Part shown: positions 15,451 through 22,788 of the stretch, one piece after another
Layout of the letters: every line of letters starts with the position of its first letter
Position numbering within the stretch: the stretch's first letter is position 1
NCBI GenBank assembly: GCA_947385365.1
Contig: CANDKT010000013.1
Location: forward strand, 1 to 32,278
From: an uncultured Bacillota bacterium
GTDB taxonomy: Bacteria; Bacillota; Clostridia; Oscillospirales; Oscillospiraceae
Direction of reading: 5' to 3'
Length of the DNA: 32,278 nucleotides
Made by a program: the position numbers and the translations under genes
The notes under the pieces: model-generated
Databases searched by the model: none
Seen by the model: the letters and a program-made list of their open reading frames with translations, nothing else
Told to the model about the DNA's origin: nothing

Positions 15451-18400
15451 TTAGAGGTCGTCCAGAGTGAACTCGGCCAAGGGGTCGAGGTCCGGGAAGC
15501 GGCGGTTTTTGACGTCCAGCAGGACGGCGGTGGCGTTGGTGGACTGGTTCTCGATGGCGAAGTTGAGGTACTGCGTGACCTGAGCCAGCGTGGCGAACTC
15601 CAGCGAGGCCGCGATAGAGGGGTCGTCCTTTTTGATGCGGTCGAACATGGTGATCTGGTCCAGGTAGGCGACGAGGTGGCAGACCTGACGGGTGTACTCA
15701 TCCTTGTCCAAGGTGAACTTCCCCAAGGTCATCAAGCCCTGAAGGTTCAGCTCATGGCGTCCGAGGGCGTCGCCGGGGTCGATTTCCAGGTGACAGCCGC
15801 AGAACCAAATGCTCAATTCGCTTGCGCCGAAGGAGTAGTCGAAGGAAATGCCGTGTTTTTCCTTGCCCTTGAAGCGGTAGGCGGGGACTTGGCAGCCTTT
15901 GTAGCGGTCGGGGCGGATGGCCTCCGCGGGGACGACGGGTTCCCAGATTTGGGCGAAAGGCTGGCGGATGCCGTGGGAAGTGAAGTATTTTTGCCAGGCG
16001 TCCACGTCCTCGGGGGGCATTTCCATAGGGTGGGCGACGGCAACCTCGGCCTTGGAGATGGTGTAAGGCTGTTCCTGGCAGTCGATGGGCTGGCCGTCCT
16101 TCACGCTGAAGGTCTTGCCGTCCTGGCTCCAGACCAGAAGGCTGGCGACTTGCCGGAGAACAGGGTTTTGCAGATAGGCTTTTTTCCAGCTCTCGCCGGG
16201 GCGGGTCGAGCCGTCGAGGAACTGTTCAAAGAGCAGGTCACAGCGGCTTTTGACCACCTTTTTGATGTTCTTCTTCATCCCGGCCAAATCGGTCCGAGCG
16301 GCTTCGACTTTCTCCGGGTCCGCGCCTTTTTTGGGGATGGACTTGACGATTTTCTGCGCGTTTTCGTCGAAGACGGTCAGGGTCAGGTCCATGCTCATGG
16401 TGACGGTGACGGTATTGCCGCCCAAATCATAGACTTTTTTGCCGTTCTGATCCAGGCCGAACTCGGCCAACACGGTGTCTCGGATATCGTCGGCGGTGGT
16501 GTGGCGCAGTTCGGCGTACTCGTCCAAAAAGTCTCCCTTATCCATATACAGCAGGGTCTCGCGGGTGTCGTTGAGCATGAGCGCGCCCCGGGCGGTGATG
16601 ATATTGGCGCGGCCATTGCTGCCGTAACAGTACCAATCCATCCAGCTGTTCATATCGGAGAGGAGCGATTTGACTTCCTCGCCGCGGGCGTAGCGACCAT
16701 AGGGGACGAGCCAAGCGGGTTTGATTTCCACGAGCTTCCCCAGCAGGGCGTGCAAGCTGTTCTGGTCCAGCAGGGCGGCGGCCTGATCGGCAGCGGGGAC
16801 GAACTCAAACTCGCTGAAGTAGCGGGAAGCGGCGTATTTCCCGGCGTCTTTCGGTTTGGCGTACTGGGTGGCGTAGGGGACGATGGCGCAGAGGGTCACG
16901 AACTCCGGCGCGGGGCTCCCGTCCTGGAGCTTCACCTCCTTGAGCAGCTTGGGCGGGCCAAAGAGATTTTTGTACTGGTTGTTCAGGGAGACCTCGTGGA
17001 AGGACTGGTAGAGGAAGGCGTAAGGGCTGTCTGGGTCCACCTTGGACGCGATGTGCAGAGCCGGTTTCAGGAGCTTCGCGGCCTCCTTGGCCTTTTTCCC
17101 GGCGGCGTCGTCGTAGAGTGCCTGGACGGTCTCGCGCTTCACCGCCCCCAAGTGGTCCAGCACATAGGTCGCGGCTCTCTGATAGACGCTGGCTTTCTTG
17201 CTGTTCGCCAGCAGCTCCACCATCGCCTGCGCGATCTCCGCAGGCTGGTCGGGCATATGCTCCCGGCACAACTCCGAAAAGGCTTTGGCCGTCTGGAAGA
17301 GGTACAGCCCCGCCCAGTCCTCCGACGTCATGGCGTCCTTCCAGGTGTACTGGATGGCGTCCGTCAATCGAGCCGGGACCTTTTTTCCGCTCTGGAACAG
17401 CGTCGAGGGCGGCAGGATATGGTAATCCTCCCCTTCGCCGTAGTCGTGGTCCATGTATTGGATGCCGTCCGGCGCAGGCATGGGGTCCAAGTTCCAGCAG
17501 CCGAGGAAGACATTTTTCCCCAGATCCCGAAGTCCGGCGGGCAACGCCGCGCTGGTCAGGGCGGCGCAGCCCTCGAACGCGCTTTCCCCAATGTCTGTCA
17601 CGCTTTTGGGGATGGAAACGCTGGTCAGAGACACGCAGCCCTTGAACGTGTTTTCCCCAATGTTTGTCACGCTTTCGGGGATGGAGACGCTGGTCAGGGA
17701 CACGCAGTCCTCGAACGCTCTTTCCTCGATATTTGTCACGCTTTCGGGGATGGAAACGCTGGTCAGGGCGGCGCAGCCCTGGAAGGCGCAATTCTCGATA
17801 CGTTCCACGCCCGCGGGGATCTCCAGCACGCCGGAGGCGGATGGCATACACACAAGATGCGCTCTTTCGTCCTCGCCCTTCCAGTGTTGGTAGAGGATGG
17901 GGCCTTCTCCGAGGAAACGGGGGTTTTCGCCGGTGGTGAACGTCCGGAGATTGACGCAGCCTGTAAACGCTCCGTCTCCAACCTGCGTGAGTTTCCGATT
18001 GAAAACGACTTCCTCCAGCGCGGTGCAGCCCGCAAAGGCAAAGCGGTCTATCGAGATGATTTTTTCCGGGATCTGGTAGACGCCGGAAGCGGCTGGGGCA
18101 CACAGCAACGTCCCATATGTCGATTCCATCCAGCCCTTCTCCAACAGAGTCAGGCCGTCGGCATGGAACTTGGAGTTCTGGCGGTCGACCTTGAACTCCC
18201 GCAGATTGACGCACCCCTGAAACGCTCCGTCCGCGATCCACTCCACCGAGGCCGGAATCTCGATCTGTTCCAGCTCTGTATGGTTCCGGAAGGCGTCTTC
18301 GCCGATTCGTTTGACCTCCTGCGGCACGGTGAACTGTGTCAGCCCACGCGGAACGAAGACAGGTTCCAACCCATTGTAGCCTTTCGCGAACAGCGCGCCG

Positions 18401-18906
18401 TTGATGACTTGGAGTTCCTCGTTCCCGGTCTCCACCTGGATCTCCCGCAGGCCGTCGCAGCCGAGGAAGGAATCGGCCCCAACCCGCTCCGTTCCGGCCG
18501 GGATGACCAGCTTCTCCAACCCGACGCACCCCTGGAACGCCCGGCTTCTAATAGCCTCCACATTCTCCGGCAGGGTACAGGTCCCGCTTGCCGATGGCGC
18601 AGCGAGCAGATAGACGCTGCCTTCCCGATTAAAAAACCCGTACAGCCGCGCGAACAGGAACGGTCCGTCCGCGGTGCAGTTCGAGCTATCCTCAGGCACC
18701 TCGAACTGGCGCAGGTTCACGCACCCGCCGAACGCGCCGTCTTCGATATAGCAGATGCCTTTCGGCAGAACCACCTTCTCCACCGACCTGTTCCCTCGGA
18801 ACGCGCTGGCCGCGATTTTCTCCACCGTCTCCGGCACGATCACTTCCCCGCCCGGCCCGTGGTAGCCGATCAGCATTTTTTGCACAATCTCAAAATCTTG
18901 TTCCAT
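15451..18906 (-). CDS. BspA-type leucine-rich-repeat protein fused to a DUF4132-like region
   Basis: Residues about 12-475 are BspA/LRR_5 repeats, recognised by recurring IPxxVxxIxxxAFxGC units such as SIPESVTNIGENTFKGC. From about 640 to the end the sequence resembles DUF4132, including DIRDTVLAEFGLDQNGKKVYDLG and HGIRQPFAQIWEP. No signal peptide or membrane segment is visible, so the protein is probably cytoplasmic, unlike classic surface BspA. The start is ATG 18906, directly after GGGAGGG and CAAC; the frame is also open to a TTG at 18924. The 1,151-residue product is transcribed alone from its own promoter and ends at a bidirectional terminator. DUF4132 has no settled role; I infer a large intracellular recognition or scaffold protein. 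Confidence 0.85.
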   Translation of the reverse strand: MEQDFEIVQKMLIGYHGPGGEVIVPETVEKIAASAFRGNRSVEKVVLPKGICYIEDGAFGGCVNLRQFEVPEDSSNCTADGPFLFARLYGFFNREGSVYLLAAPSASGTCTLPENVEAIRSRAFQGCVGLEKLVIPAGTERVGADSFLGCDGLREIQVETGNEELQVINGALFAKGYNGLEPVFVPRGLTQFTVPQEVKRIGEDAFRNHTELEQIEIPASVEWIADGAFQGCVNLREFKVDRQNSKFHADGLTLLEKGWMESTYGTLLCAPAASGVYQIPEKIISIDRFAFAGCTALEEVVFNRKLTQVGDGAFTGCVNLRTFTTGENPRFLGEGPILYQHWKGEDERAHLVCMPSASGVLEIPAGVERIENCAFQGCAALTSVSIPESVTNIEERAFEDCVSLTSVSIPESVTNIGENTFKGCVSLTSVSIPKSVTDIGESAFEGCAALTSAALPAGLRDLGKNVFLGCWNLDPMPAPDGIQYMDHDYGEGEDYHILPPSTLFQSGKKVPARLTDAIQYTWKDAMTSEDWAGLYLFQTAKAFSELCREHMPDQPAEIAQAMVELLANSKKASVYQRAATYVLDHLGAVKRETVQALYDDAAGKKAKEAAKLLKPALHIASKVDPDSPYAFLYQSFHEVSLNNQYKNLFGPPKLLKEVKLQDGSPAPEFVTLCAIVPYATQYAKPKDAGKYAASRYFSEFEFVPAADQAAALLDQNSLHALLGKLVEIKPAWLVPYGRYARGEEVKSLLSDMNSWMDWYCYGSNGRANIITARGALMLNDTRETLLYMDKGDFLDEYAELRHTTADDIRDTVLAEFGLDQNGKKVYDLGGNTVTVTMSMDLTLTVFDENAQKIVKSIPKKGADPEKVEAARTDLAGMKKNIKKVVKSRCDLLFEQFLDGSTRPGESWKKAYLQNPVLRQVASLLVWSQDGKTFSVKDGQPIDCQEQPYTISKAEVAVAHPMEMPPEDVDAWQKYFTSHGIRQPFAQIWEPVVPAEAIRPDRYKGCQVPAYRFKGKEKHGISFDYSFGASELSIWFCGCHLEIDPGDALGRHELNLQGLMTLGKFTLDKDEYTRQVCHLVAYLDQITMFDRIKKDDPSIAASLEFATLAQVTQYLNFAIENQSTNATAVLLDVKNRRFPDLDPLAEFTLDDL
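17551..17766 (-). repeat. 69-base tandem repeats coding LRR units
   Basis: GCTGGTCAG recurs at 17551, 17620, 17689 and 17758, exactly 69 bases apart, and the sequence between copies is highly similar. Each unit codes one 23-residue LRR. These are more alike than the other LRRs of the gene, which suggests recent expansion. Confidence 0.85.
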
Positions 18907-18964
18907 GTTGCCCTCCCGTCTCAAGTTTCCTATGCTCCTCCAAGCGGAACGTAAGTTCTATCTC

Positions 18965-18993
18965 ATTGTAGCACCTCCCTGCCAAAATTGCAA
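18965..18993 (-). promoter_or_regulatory. promoter of the LRR-DUF4132 gene
   Basis: Minus strand: TTGCAA (18993-18988), a 17-base spacer and TACAAT (18970-18965). It gives a leader of about 50 bases ending at the GGGAGGG ribosome site. Confidence 0.65.
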
Positions 18994-19026
18994 GCCGCGT
19001 TCCCATATTTTTCGTCCGTTTCGCCT

Positions 19027-19054
19027 AAAAAAATTCTCCCCCGAAGGGGAGAAT
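19027..19054 (-). terminator. terminator of the Rpn operon
   Basis: Minus strand: a perfect 9-bp stem (19054-19046 with 19041-19033), UUCG-type loop, then seven U residues (complement of 19027-19033). It lies about 27 bases after the stop of the duplicated tail gene. Confidence 0.9.
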
Positions 19055-19080
19055 CGAATATTCCCTTTCCGGAACCGCTG

Positions 19081-19335
19081 TCAAGACCCTAAGATCTTCA
19101 AAACCTGTTCCAGAGGCATTTGAAACCGCTCCGCAATTACGTCCGGCGCAAGGAGTCCTTTCAACGCGGCAACGGATTCCTCGCGGCCCTTTTCGCGGCC
19201 TTCTTTGCGACCTTCTGCACGGCCCTCCGCACGGCCTTCTTTGCGACCTTCTTCGTGGCCTTCTGCACGGCCCTCTTTCAGGCCGTCTTGGTAGCCGATC
19301 AGACGTTCATCCAGCATTTTCTGCATATACGTCAT
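19081..19335 (-). CDS. duplicated C-terminal tail of the Rpn nuclease, candidate antitoxin
   Basis: This 84-residue protein is a near copy of the last 80 residues of the Rpn protein upstream (MTYMQKMLDERLIGYQDGL, then EGR repeats, then LLAPDVIAERFQMPLEQVL), with four extra residues (one RAEG unit). It has its own ATG at 19335 preceded by ATAGGGAG at 7 bases, and starts 23 bases after the stop of the full-length gene. In E. coli, rpn genes contain an internal start that yields a small C-terminal protein neutralising the nuclease. This gene is a freestanding duplicate of exactly that part. I infer a separate antitoxin copy. A simple non-functional tandem duplication is the alternative, but the start and ribosome site have been kept and the frame is intact. 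Confidence 0.7.
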   Translation of the reverse strand: MTYMQKMLDERLIGYQDGLKEGRAEGHEEGRKEGRAEGRAEGRKEGREKGREESVAALKGLLAPDVIAERFQMPLEQVLKILGS

Positions 19336-19358
19336 ATAGAAACTCCCTATCGCTACTG

Positions 19359-19601
19359 TTACAACCCCAAGATCTTCAAAACCTGCTCCAGGGGCATTTG
19401 AAACCGCTCCGCGATCACGTCCGGCGCAAGGAGTCCTTTCAACGCGGCAACGGATTCCTCGCGCGCCTTTTCGCGGCCTTCTTTGCGGCCCTCCGCACGG
19501 CCTTCTTTGCGACCTTCTTCGTGGCCTTCTGCACGGCCCTCTTTCAGGCCGTCTTGGTAGCCGATCAGACGTTCATCCAGCATTTTCTGCATATACGTCA
19601 T
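19359..19601 (-). CDS. candidate internal start giving the Rpn C-terminal small protein
   Basis: Inside the Rpn gene, ATG at 19601 is preceded by AAAGGAG at 9 bases, one of the best Shine-Dalgarno sequences of the locus, although it lies in coding sequence. It would give an 80-residue protein identical to the nuclease C-terminus and homologous to the freestanding 84-residue gene. E. coli rpn genes make such RpnS products. Whether this one is translated cannot be told from sequence alone. Confidence 0.55.
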   Translation of the reverse strand: MTYMQKMLDERLIGYQDGLKEGRAEGHEEGRKEGRAEGRKEGREKAREESVAALKGLLAPDVIAERFQMPLEQVLKILGL

Positions 19602-20237
19602 GTAGGACTTCTCCTTTCCTCTATCGCTGCGCACTTCCTGCATACAGTCCCGGGTCATCTGACCCAAACGCGTTTCGTATAGTTTCTCCATATCGTTGGT
19701 ACGAATGAGGTCTAAAAATTCCAGGATAGGTTTACTGGCGTTGGCTTCCGTATAGCGGCTGTTGAGGAAATACACATGGGAGCCGTCCTCGTAAGGCGTT
19801 TCGGTTCCTTTCAGGAAAGAGACGCGTTCTCCCACAGCCTTACCGATATGGAAGCAGTCAAAGTTGCAGACAAAGATGATGTAGCTTTCCGAAAGGCTGG
19901 CGTAGCTTGCGCCCTTAGACAGTTCACTGCGATCAATGCCGCTCTGGTAGAACCGAACCCTTCGGGGTAAATCGTCCCGCCGATCCGCTTGGATTTCCAC
20001 GTTGAATACTGTACCGTTCTCGTCTTTCAGGTACACGTCGAGCCGAACACCGTGATACTCGTTGCTGTCGGAGAGATCCTTCTGTTTATCGAGAAACTTG
20101 ATCCATTGGATCTCGATTCCCAGCAGCTCCTCCAGGAACAGTTTGCAAATTTTCTCATTTCGCATGACCTGTCCGAACATGAAATCATTGTGCAGCGGAA
20201 GTTCACTGAGGGGTGTAATGGTGTATTGTTTCGGCAT
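19359..20237 (-). CDS. Rpn-family PD-(D/E)XK nuclease (putative transposase)
   Basis: The 292-residue protein starts MPKQYTITPLSELPLHNDFM and has the PDDEXK_2 active site D67 ... E81-x-Q83 (RLDVYLKD then FNVEIQAD). The C-terminal tail is the family's charged EGR repeat (about 225-265). Rpn proteins are DNA nucleases that were named for promoting recombination; some act in phage defence and are toxic. ATG 20237 is preceded by GGAG at about 10 bases; the frame to 20300 is upstream of the transcription start. A promoter lies at 20272-20300. An internal start at 19601 and a duplicated tail gene downstream suggest a nuclease-antitoxin arrangement. Confidence 0.88.
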   Translation of the reverse strand: MPKQYTITPLSELPLHNDFMFGQVMRNEKICKLFLEELLGIEIQWIKFLDKQKDLSDSNEYHGVRLDVYLKDENGTVFNVEIQADRRDDLPRRVRFYQSGIDRSELSKGASYASLSESYIIFVCNFDCFHIGKAVGERVSFLKGTETPYEDGSHVYFLNSRYTEANASKPILEFLDLIRTNDMEKLYETRLGQMTRDCMQEVRSDRGKEKSYMTYMQKMLDERLIGYQDGLKEGRAEGHEEGRKEGRAEGRKEGREKAREESVAALKGLLAPDVIAERFQMPLEQVLKILGL

Positions 20238-20271
20238 AGGGCAACGCTCCGTTTCGTCCTGTACTGAGGAT

Positions 20272-20300
20272 AGTATAGCACAGAAGGAGGGTTCCGTCAA
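20272..20300 (-). promoter_or_regulatory. promoter of the Rpn operon
   Basis: Minus strand: TTGACG (20300-20295), a 17-base spacer and TATACT (20277-20272), one mismatch from the consensus -35. Confidence 0.8.
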
Positions 20301-20355
20301 TTTACAGAAATTTTTTATGTGGCGGGGAATGCAACAATCGTCCCTGAAATTGTGG

Positions 20356-20384
20356 TTGATAAAGCAGGCTGGCTGTGCTACACT
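20356..20384 (+). promoter_or_regulatory. promoter of the 56-residue small gene
   Basis: TTGATA at 20356-20361, a 17-base spacer and TACACT at 20379-20384. It is divergent from the Rpn promoter about 55 bases away. Confidence 0.7.
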
Positions 20385-20425
20385 ATAAGAAAGAGGCCGC
20401 GGCGCATGATGGGAGGTTTTGTAAA

Positions 20426-20596
20426 ATGAGTAACCGTGAGCAAGTATTGCAGATGGTCAATACTCTGTCAGAGTCTACGCTTGGCTATGTGTTGGCGTAT
20501 ATCCAAGGCTTGATTACCAACGTTCCCGCCAATCAGGAGGATGTTCCAAATGCTGAAACAATCGCCGCCATGCAGGAAGTCAATCTGGAAACGTGA
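20426..20596 (+). CDS. 56-residue small protein, antitoxin-like (tentative)
   Basis: ATG 20426 follows GGGAGG by 9 bases, behind its own promoter. The protein starts MSNREQVLQMVNTLSES and has a YVLAYIQGL helix and an acidic stretch (QEDVPNAETIAAMQEV), the general plan of small RelB-like or DUF2281-type antitoxins. I cannot assign a family. It ends abruptly at VNLET with a terminator hairpin just after the stop and no toxin gene beside it, so it may be a truncated or orphan antitoxin. The frame from 20375 starts before the -10 element and is not used. Confidence 0.6.
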   Translation: MSNREQVLQMVNTLSESTLGYVLAYIQGLITNVPANQEDVPNAETIAAMQEVNLET

Positions 20597-20623
20597 AAAA
20601 AAAGCGGGAGCGATAGCTCCCGC
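20596..20623 (-). terminator. terminator of the ylmH-DUF896-degV operon
   Basis: Minus strand: an 8-bp perfect stem GCGGGAGC/GCTCCCGC (20623-20616 with 20611-20604), a 4-base loop, then eight U residues. It lies about 12 bases past the degV stop and back to back with the 56-residue gene, whose transcript it could also end weakly. Confidence 0.9.
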
Positions 20624-20635
20624 ATTTGTAATGAT

Positions 20636-21487
20636 TCAGGTCCAGTAGACCAATCCCACCAGATTTGGTCCGGCGTTGATGGAGACCACGCCGCCGATAT
20701 AGTAAGCTAAAGCGGCTTGCTCGCCCAGCGTCTGGGCCGCCAACTGAGCCAAGCGAGCGGATTGTCCAACGTTGTTGCCTTGGATGAGCAGGTAAGGCGT
20801 GTTGGGCTGACGTTCTTTCAGGCACGTATCCACCAGCGTTGAGAGGACTGCTTTCTCGCCCCTCGCCTTAGCTAAGATCTTCGATTCTCCGTTCTGGAAG
20901 GTCATGATGGGCTTCAGGCCCAGAGCCTCGCCCACGAAGGCTGCGGCGGCGGAGATCCGGCCGGATTTTTTCGCAAACCGCAGGTCCAGCGGGGCGAAGA
21001 TCACCCGCACGCGGTTGACCTGGTCCTGAATCCGTGCGGCGATTTCCTCTGCGCCGGCTCCTTTCCGAGCCATACGGACTCCTTCCAGCACGGGCCAGCC
21101 GTAGCCCATCGTATAGACGCGGGAGTCGATGACGTAGATGTGAAACTCCGGGTGTTCTTCCAGAAACTCCTCTTTTGCCTGGAGGGCGTTCTGGTAGGTG
21201 GCGGAGCCTTTGGAATTGACCGATGTGTAGATCAGGTCGGAAAAGCCGTTCTGCCACGCGTTTTGGAAGCACTGCTGGAAGTCGAACGGAGTCAGCTGCG
21301 CGTGGGTAGGAATCGCGGGCGCGGACAGCAGCACGTCGTAAAATTCTCTGGGGGTGAAGTCGAACCCGTCCCGGTATTCCTGTCCGCCGACGGCGATTGG
21401 GAACGGCAGCACTTCGATTCCCATCTCGTCCCGCAGTCCGGCGGGGAGATCGGCGGCGGAATCCGTCACAAATTTGATGCCAGCCAT
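20636..21487 (-). CDS. degV: DegV family (fatty-acid-binding FakB-like) protein
   Basis: The 283-residue protein starts MAGIKFVTDSAADLP, the typical DegV opening with the TDSxADLP motif, and has SVNSKGSATYQNA and SGRISAAAAFVG segments around the lipid pocket. DegV/FakB proteins bind a fatty acid and present it to FakA kinase for activation to acyl phosphate. No fakA is in the window. ATG 21487 follows AAGGAGG by 7 bases. It is the last gene of the ylmH operon, 32 bases after the DUF896 gene. Confidence 0.92.
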   Translation of the reverse strand: MAGIKFVTDSAADLPAGLRDEMGIEVLPFPIAVGGQEYRDGFDFTPREFYDVLLSAPAIPTHAQLTPFDFQQCFQNAWQNGFSDLIYTSVNSKGSATYQNALQAKEEFLEEHPEFHIYVIDSRVYTMGYGWPVLEGVRMARKGAGAEEIAARIQDQVNRVRVIFAPLDLRFAKKSGRISAAAAFVGEALGLKPIMTFQNGESKILAKARGEKAVLSTLVDTCLKERQPNTPYLLIQGNNVGQSARLAQLAAQTLGEQAALAYYIGGVVSINAGPNLVGLVYWT

Positions 21488-21519
21488 GAAGCGGCCTCCT
21501 TAAACTATAAGTTTCTTGT

Positions 21520-21726
21520 TTATTTCCGGCGTTTCAAAGGCCGCCGGGTTCCGTCGGGGTACTGTATGACCGTGTTGTCCAGCTGCGCGGTAAGGCTGCG
21601 CTTGCAGGCGTCGAGGTACTCCCGCCGCAAAGCCGCCTGTTCGGTGGCTTCCGCTTCGGTCAAGCCCTCAGGCGACTTTGCTTTCCTGGCCAAGGCGTTG
21701 ATTCGAGCGATTTTCTCCTGTTCCAA
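21520..21726 (-). CDS. DUF896 (YnzC-like) small protein
   Basis: A 68-residue protein with EQEKIARINALARKAKSPEG and LTEAEATEQAALRREYLDA, the short alpha-helical DUF896 family of Firmicutes (Bacillus YnzC), for which no firm function is known. TTG at 21726 has GAAGGAG 8 bases upstream and fits family N-termini; an upstream TTG at 21744 would swallow that ribosome site. It sits between ylmH and degV in one operon. Confidence 0.88.
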   Translation of the reverse strand: MEQEKIARINALARKAKSPEGLTEAEATEQAALRREYLDACKRSLTAQLDNTVIQYPDGTRRPLKRRK

Positions 21727-21783
21727 ACCACTTTCTCCTTCCAAATGGTGGGTTGCTGCTCGGACCGCAGGGGGTACGAGCGG

Positions 21784-22584
21784 TCAAAGGTAGCGATCAA
21801 TGGTCAATCGGGTACGGCCTTTTTTGGATTGGCCGGGGATCTCGCGGACGACGCATTTTCCCAAGCCGCGGCAGGTGAGGACGTCCCCTTCCTGAACGGT
21901 CCGGTCTCCTTTCAGGCATTCCGCGTGGTTGACGGCGACCTTACCGCTGGCGATACAGGCGGCGGCTTTGGCGCGGGACAGGGAGAAGGCTGCGCCCAGT
22001 ACCGCGTCCAGTCTGGGGGACGCGACAGTATCTTGGATCGTTTTGACTTGCGCGGGCTGTGGTTCCAGCTGGGAGAGGGGGATCTCCAGGGGACGGATGT
22101 GCCACCGGCTGATTTCCTCCCACTGGGAGAGCAGGACGGGCAAGGTCTGGCGCAAGGCGACCAGCTGACACCGGCCTGTTTCGGGCAGGAGGATATCGCC
22201 GAGCTTCTCTCTGGAGAGTCCCAGGCCCATCAGGGAGCCTAATACGTCCCGATGTCCGGGCGCGGCGTTCTGCGGGAGGCGGACCTCCAAAGCGGCCAGT
22301 GGGCCGTCCGGAGCGCTTTGCAGATCCTCTTCGGACTGCCAGCCGGGCCGGAAGCAGCAAACGGCGCGTTCCGCGCCGGGAAAGCCGCCCCAGAACGAAT
22401 GCGGGGGGTTACCCCACGCGTGGAGCAAGGCACGGACCGCGGCCTGTTCTCCTGGGGAGAGGAACGGCGTATGAGCAGGAACGTCCCGATTTTGCGTCCA
22501 TTCCAGCTTGTCCAGCACGCGGGCCAGCAGGACCCGTTCTTCTCTATTTCGCGCGCAGCGGTCCAGCAGTTCCTTTTTGTTCAC
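21784..22584 (-). CDS. ylmH: S4-domain RNA-binding protein, YlmH family
   Basis: The 266-residue protein has a C-terminal S4 domain (about 185-255, RLDAVLGAAFSLSRAKAA then GKVAVNH). In Firmicutes ylmH is usually in the division cluster near sepF, ylmG and divIVA, and YlmH binds stalled 50S subunits. Here it heads a different operon (ylmH-DUF896-degV). GTG 22584 follows AGGAGG by 9 bases. The promoter is at 22620-22648. Confidence 0.88.
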   Translation of the reverse strand: MNKKELLDRCARNREERVLLARVLDKLEWTQNRDVPAHTPFLSPGEQAAVRALLHAWGNPPHSFWGGFPGAERAVCCFRPGWQSEEDLQSAPDGPLAALEVRLPQNAAPGHRDVLGSLMGLGLSREKLGDILLPETGRCQLVALRQTLPVLLSQWEEISRWHIRPLEIPLSQLEPQPAQVKTIQDTVASPRLDAVLGAAFSLSRAKAAACIASGKVAVNHAECLKGDRTVQEGDVLTCRGLGKCVVREIPGQSKKGRTRLTIDRYL

Positions 22585-22619
22585 CGGCGCATTCCTCCTA
22601 TCGGTCCGCGTTCGCTATC

Positions 22620-22648
22620 AGTATATGGGGTTTCGGAGCCTTTGTCAA
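22620..22648 (-). promoter_or_regulatory. promoter of the ylmH operon
   Basis: Minus strand: consensus TTGACA (22648-22643), a 17-base spacer and TATACT (22625-22620). Confidence 0.85.
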
Positions 22649-22683
22649 TCTCCGTTTTACATAAGTGGACGAACGCTCTCCCA

Positions 22684-22727
22684 GCCGCCGCCTTACGGCG
22701 GCGACAGCTCCCTTTCGAGGGGGAGGC
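22684..22727. repeat. double-hairpin palindromic repeat
   Basis: CGCCGCC-TTAC-GGCGGCG (22686-22703) is followed by ACAGCTCCCT-TTCG-AGGGGGAG (22705-22725). This two-stem arrangement with an ACAGCTCCCT join looks like the palindromic repeats scattered in intergenic regions of gut Clostridia. It lies between the MATE stop and the ylmH promoter. I see no protein or transposase linked to it. Confidence 0.55.
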
Positions 22728-22788
22728 GGCCTGTAGTTTGGGGACCAAGGAGGTGTTCCTGAATGGTTCACTTGTTCAAATTCTCTGT

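Larger units (their letters stand above)
19081..19636 (-). repeat. 278-base tandem duplication of the rpn 3' end
   Basis: The segment from about 19081 to 19358 repeats as about 19359-19636 (offset 278 bases at the GATCTTCAAAACCTG match), with scattered substitutions, a 12-base length difference in the EGR repeat and about 8 bases missing near the ribosome site of the downstream copy. Confidence 0.85.

Noticed and set aside
15442..18954. 1,170-codon open frame on the plus strand opposite the LRR-DUF4132 gene
   Set aside because: It is the antisense shadow of a GC-rich gene. It has low-complexity composition, no ribosome site at its start and no recognisable domain.
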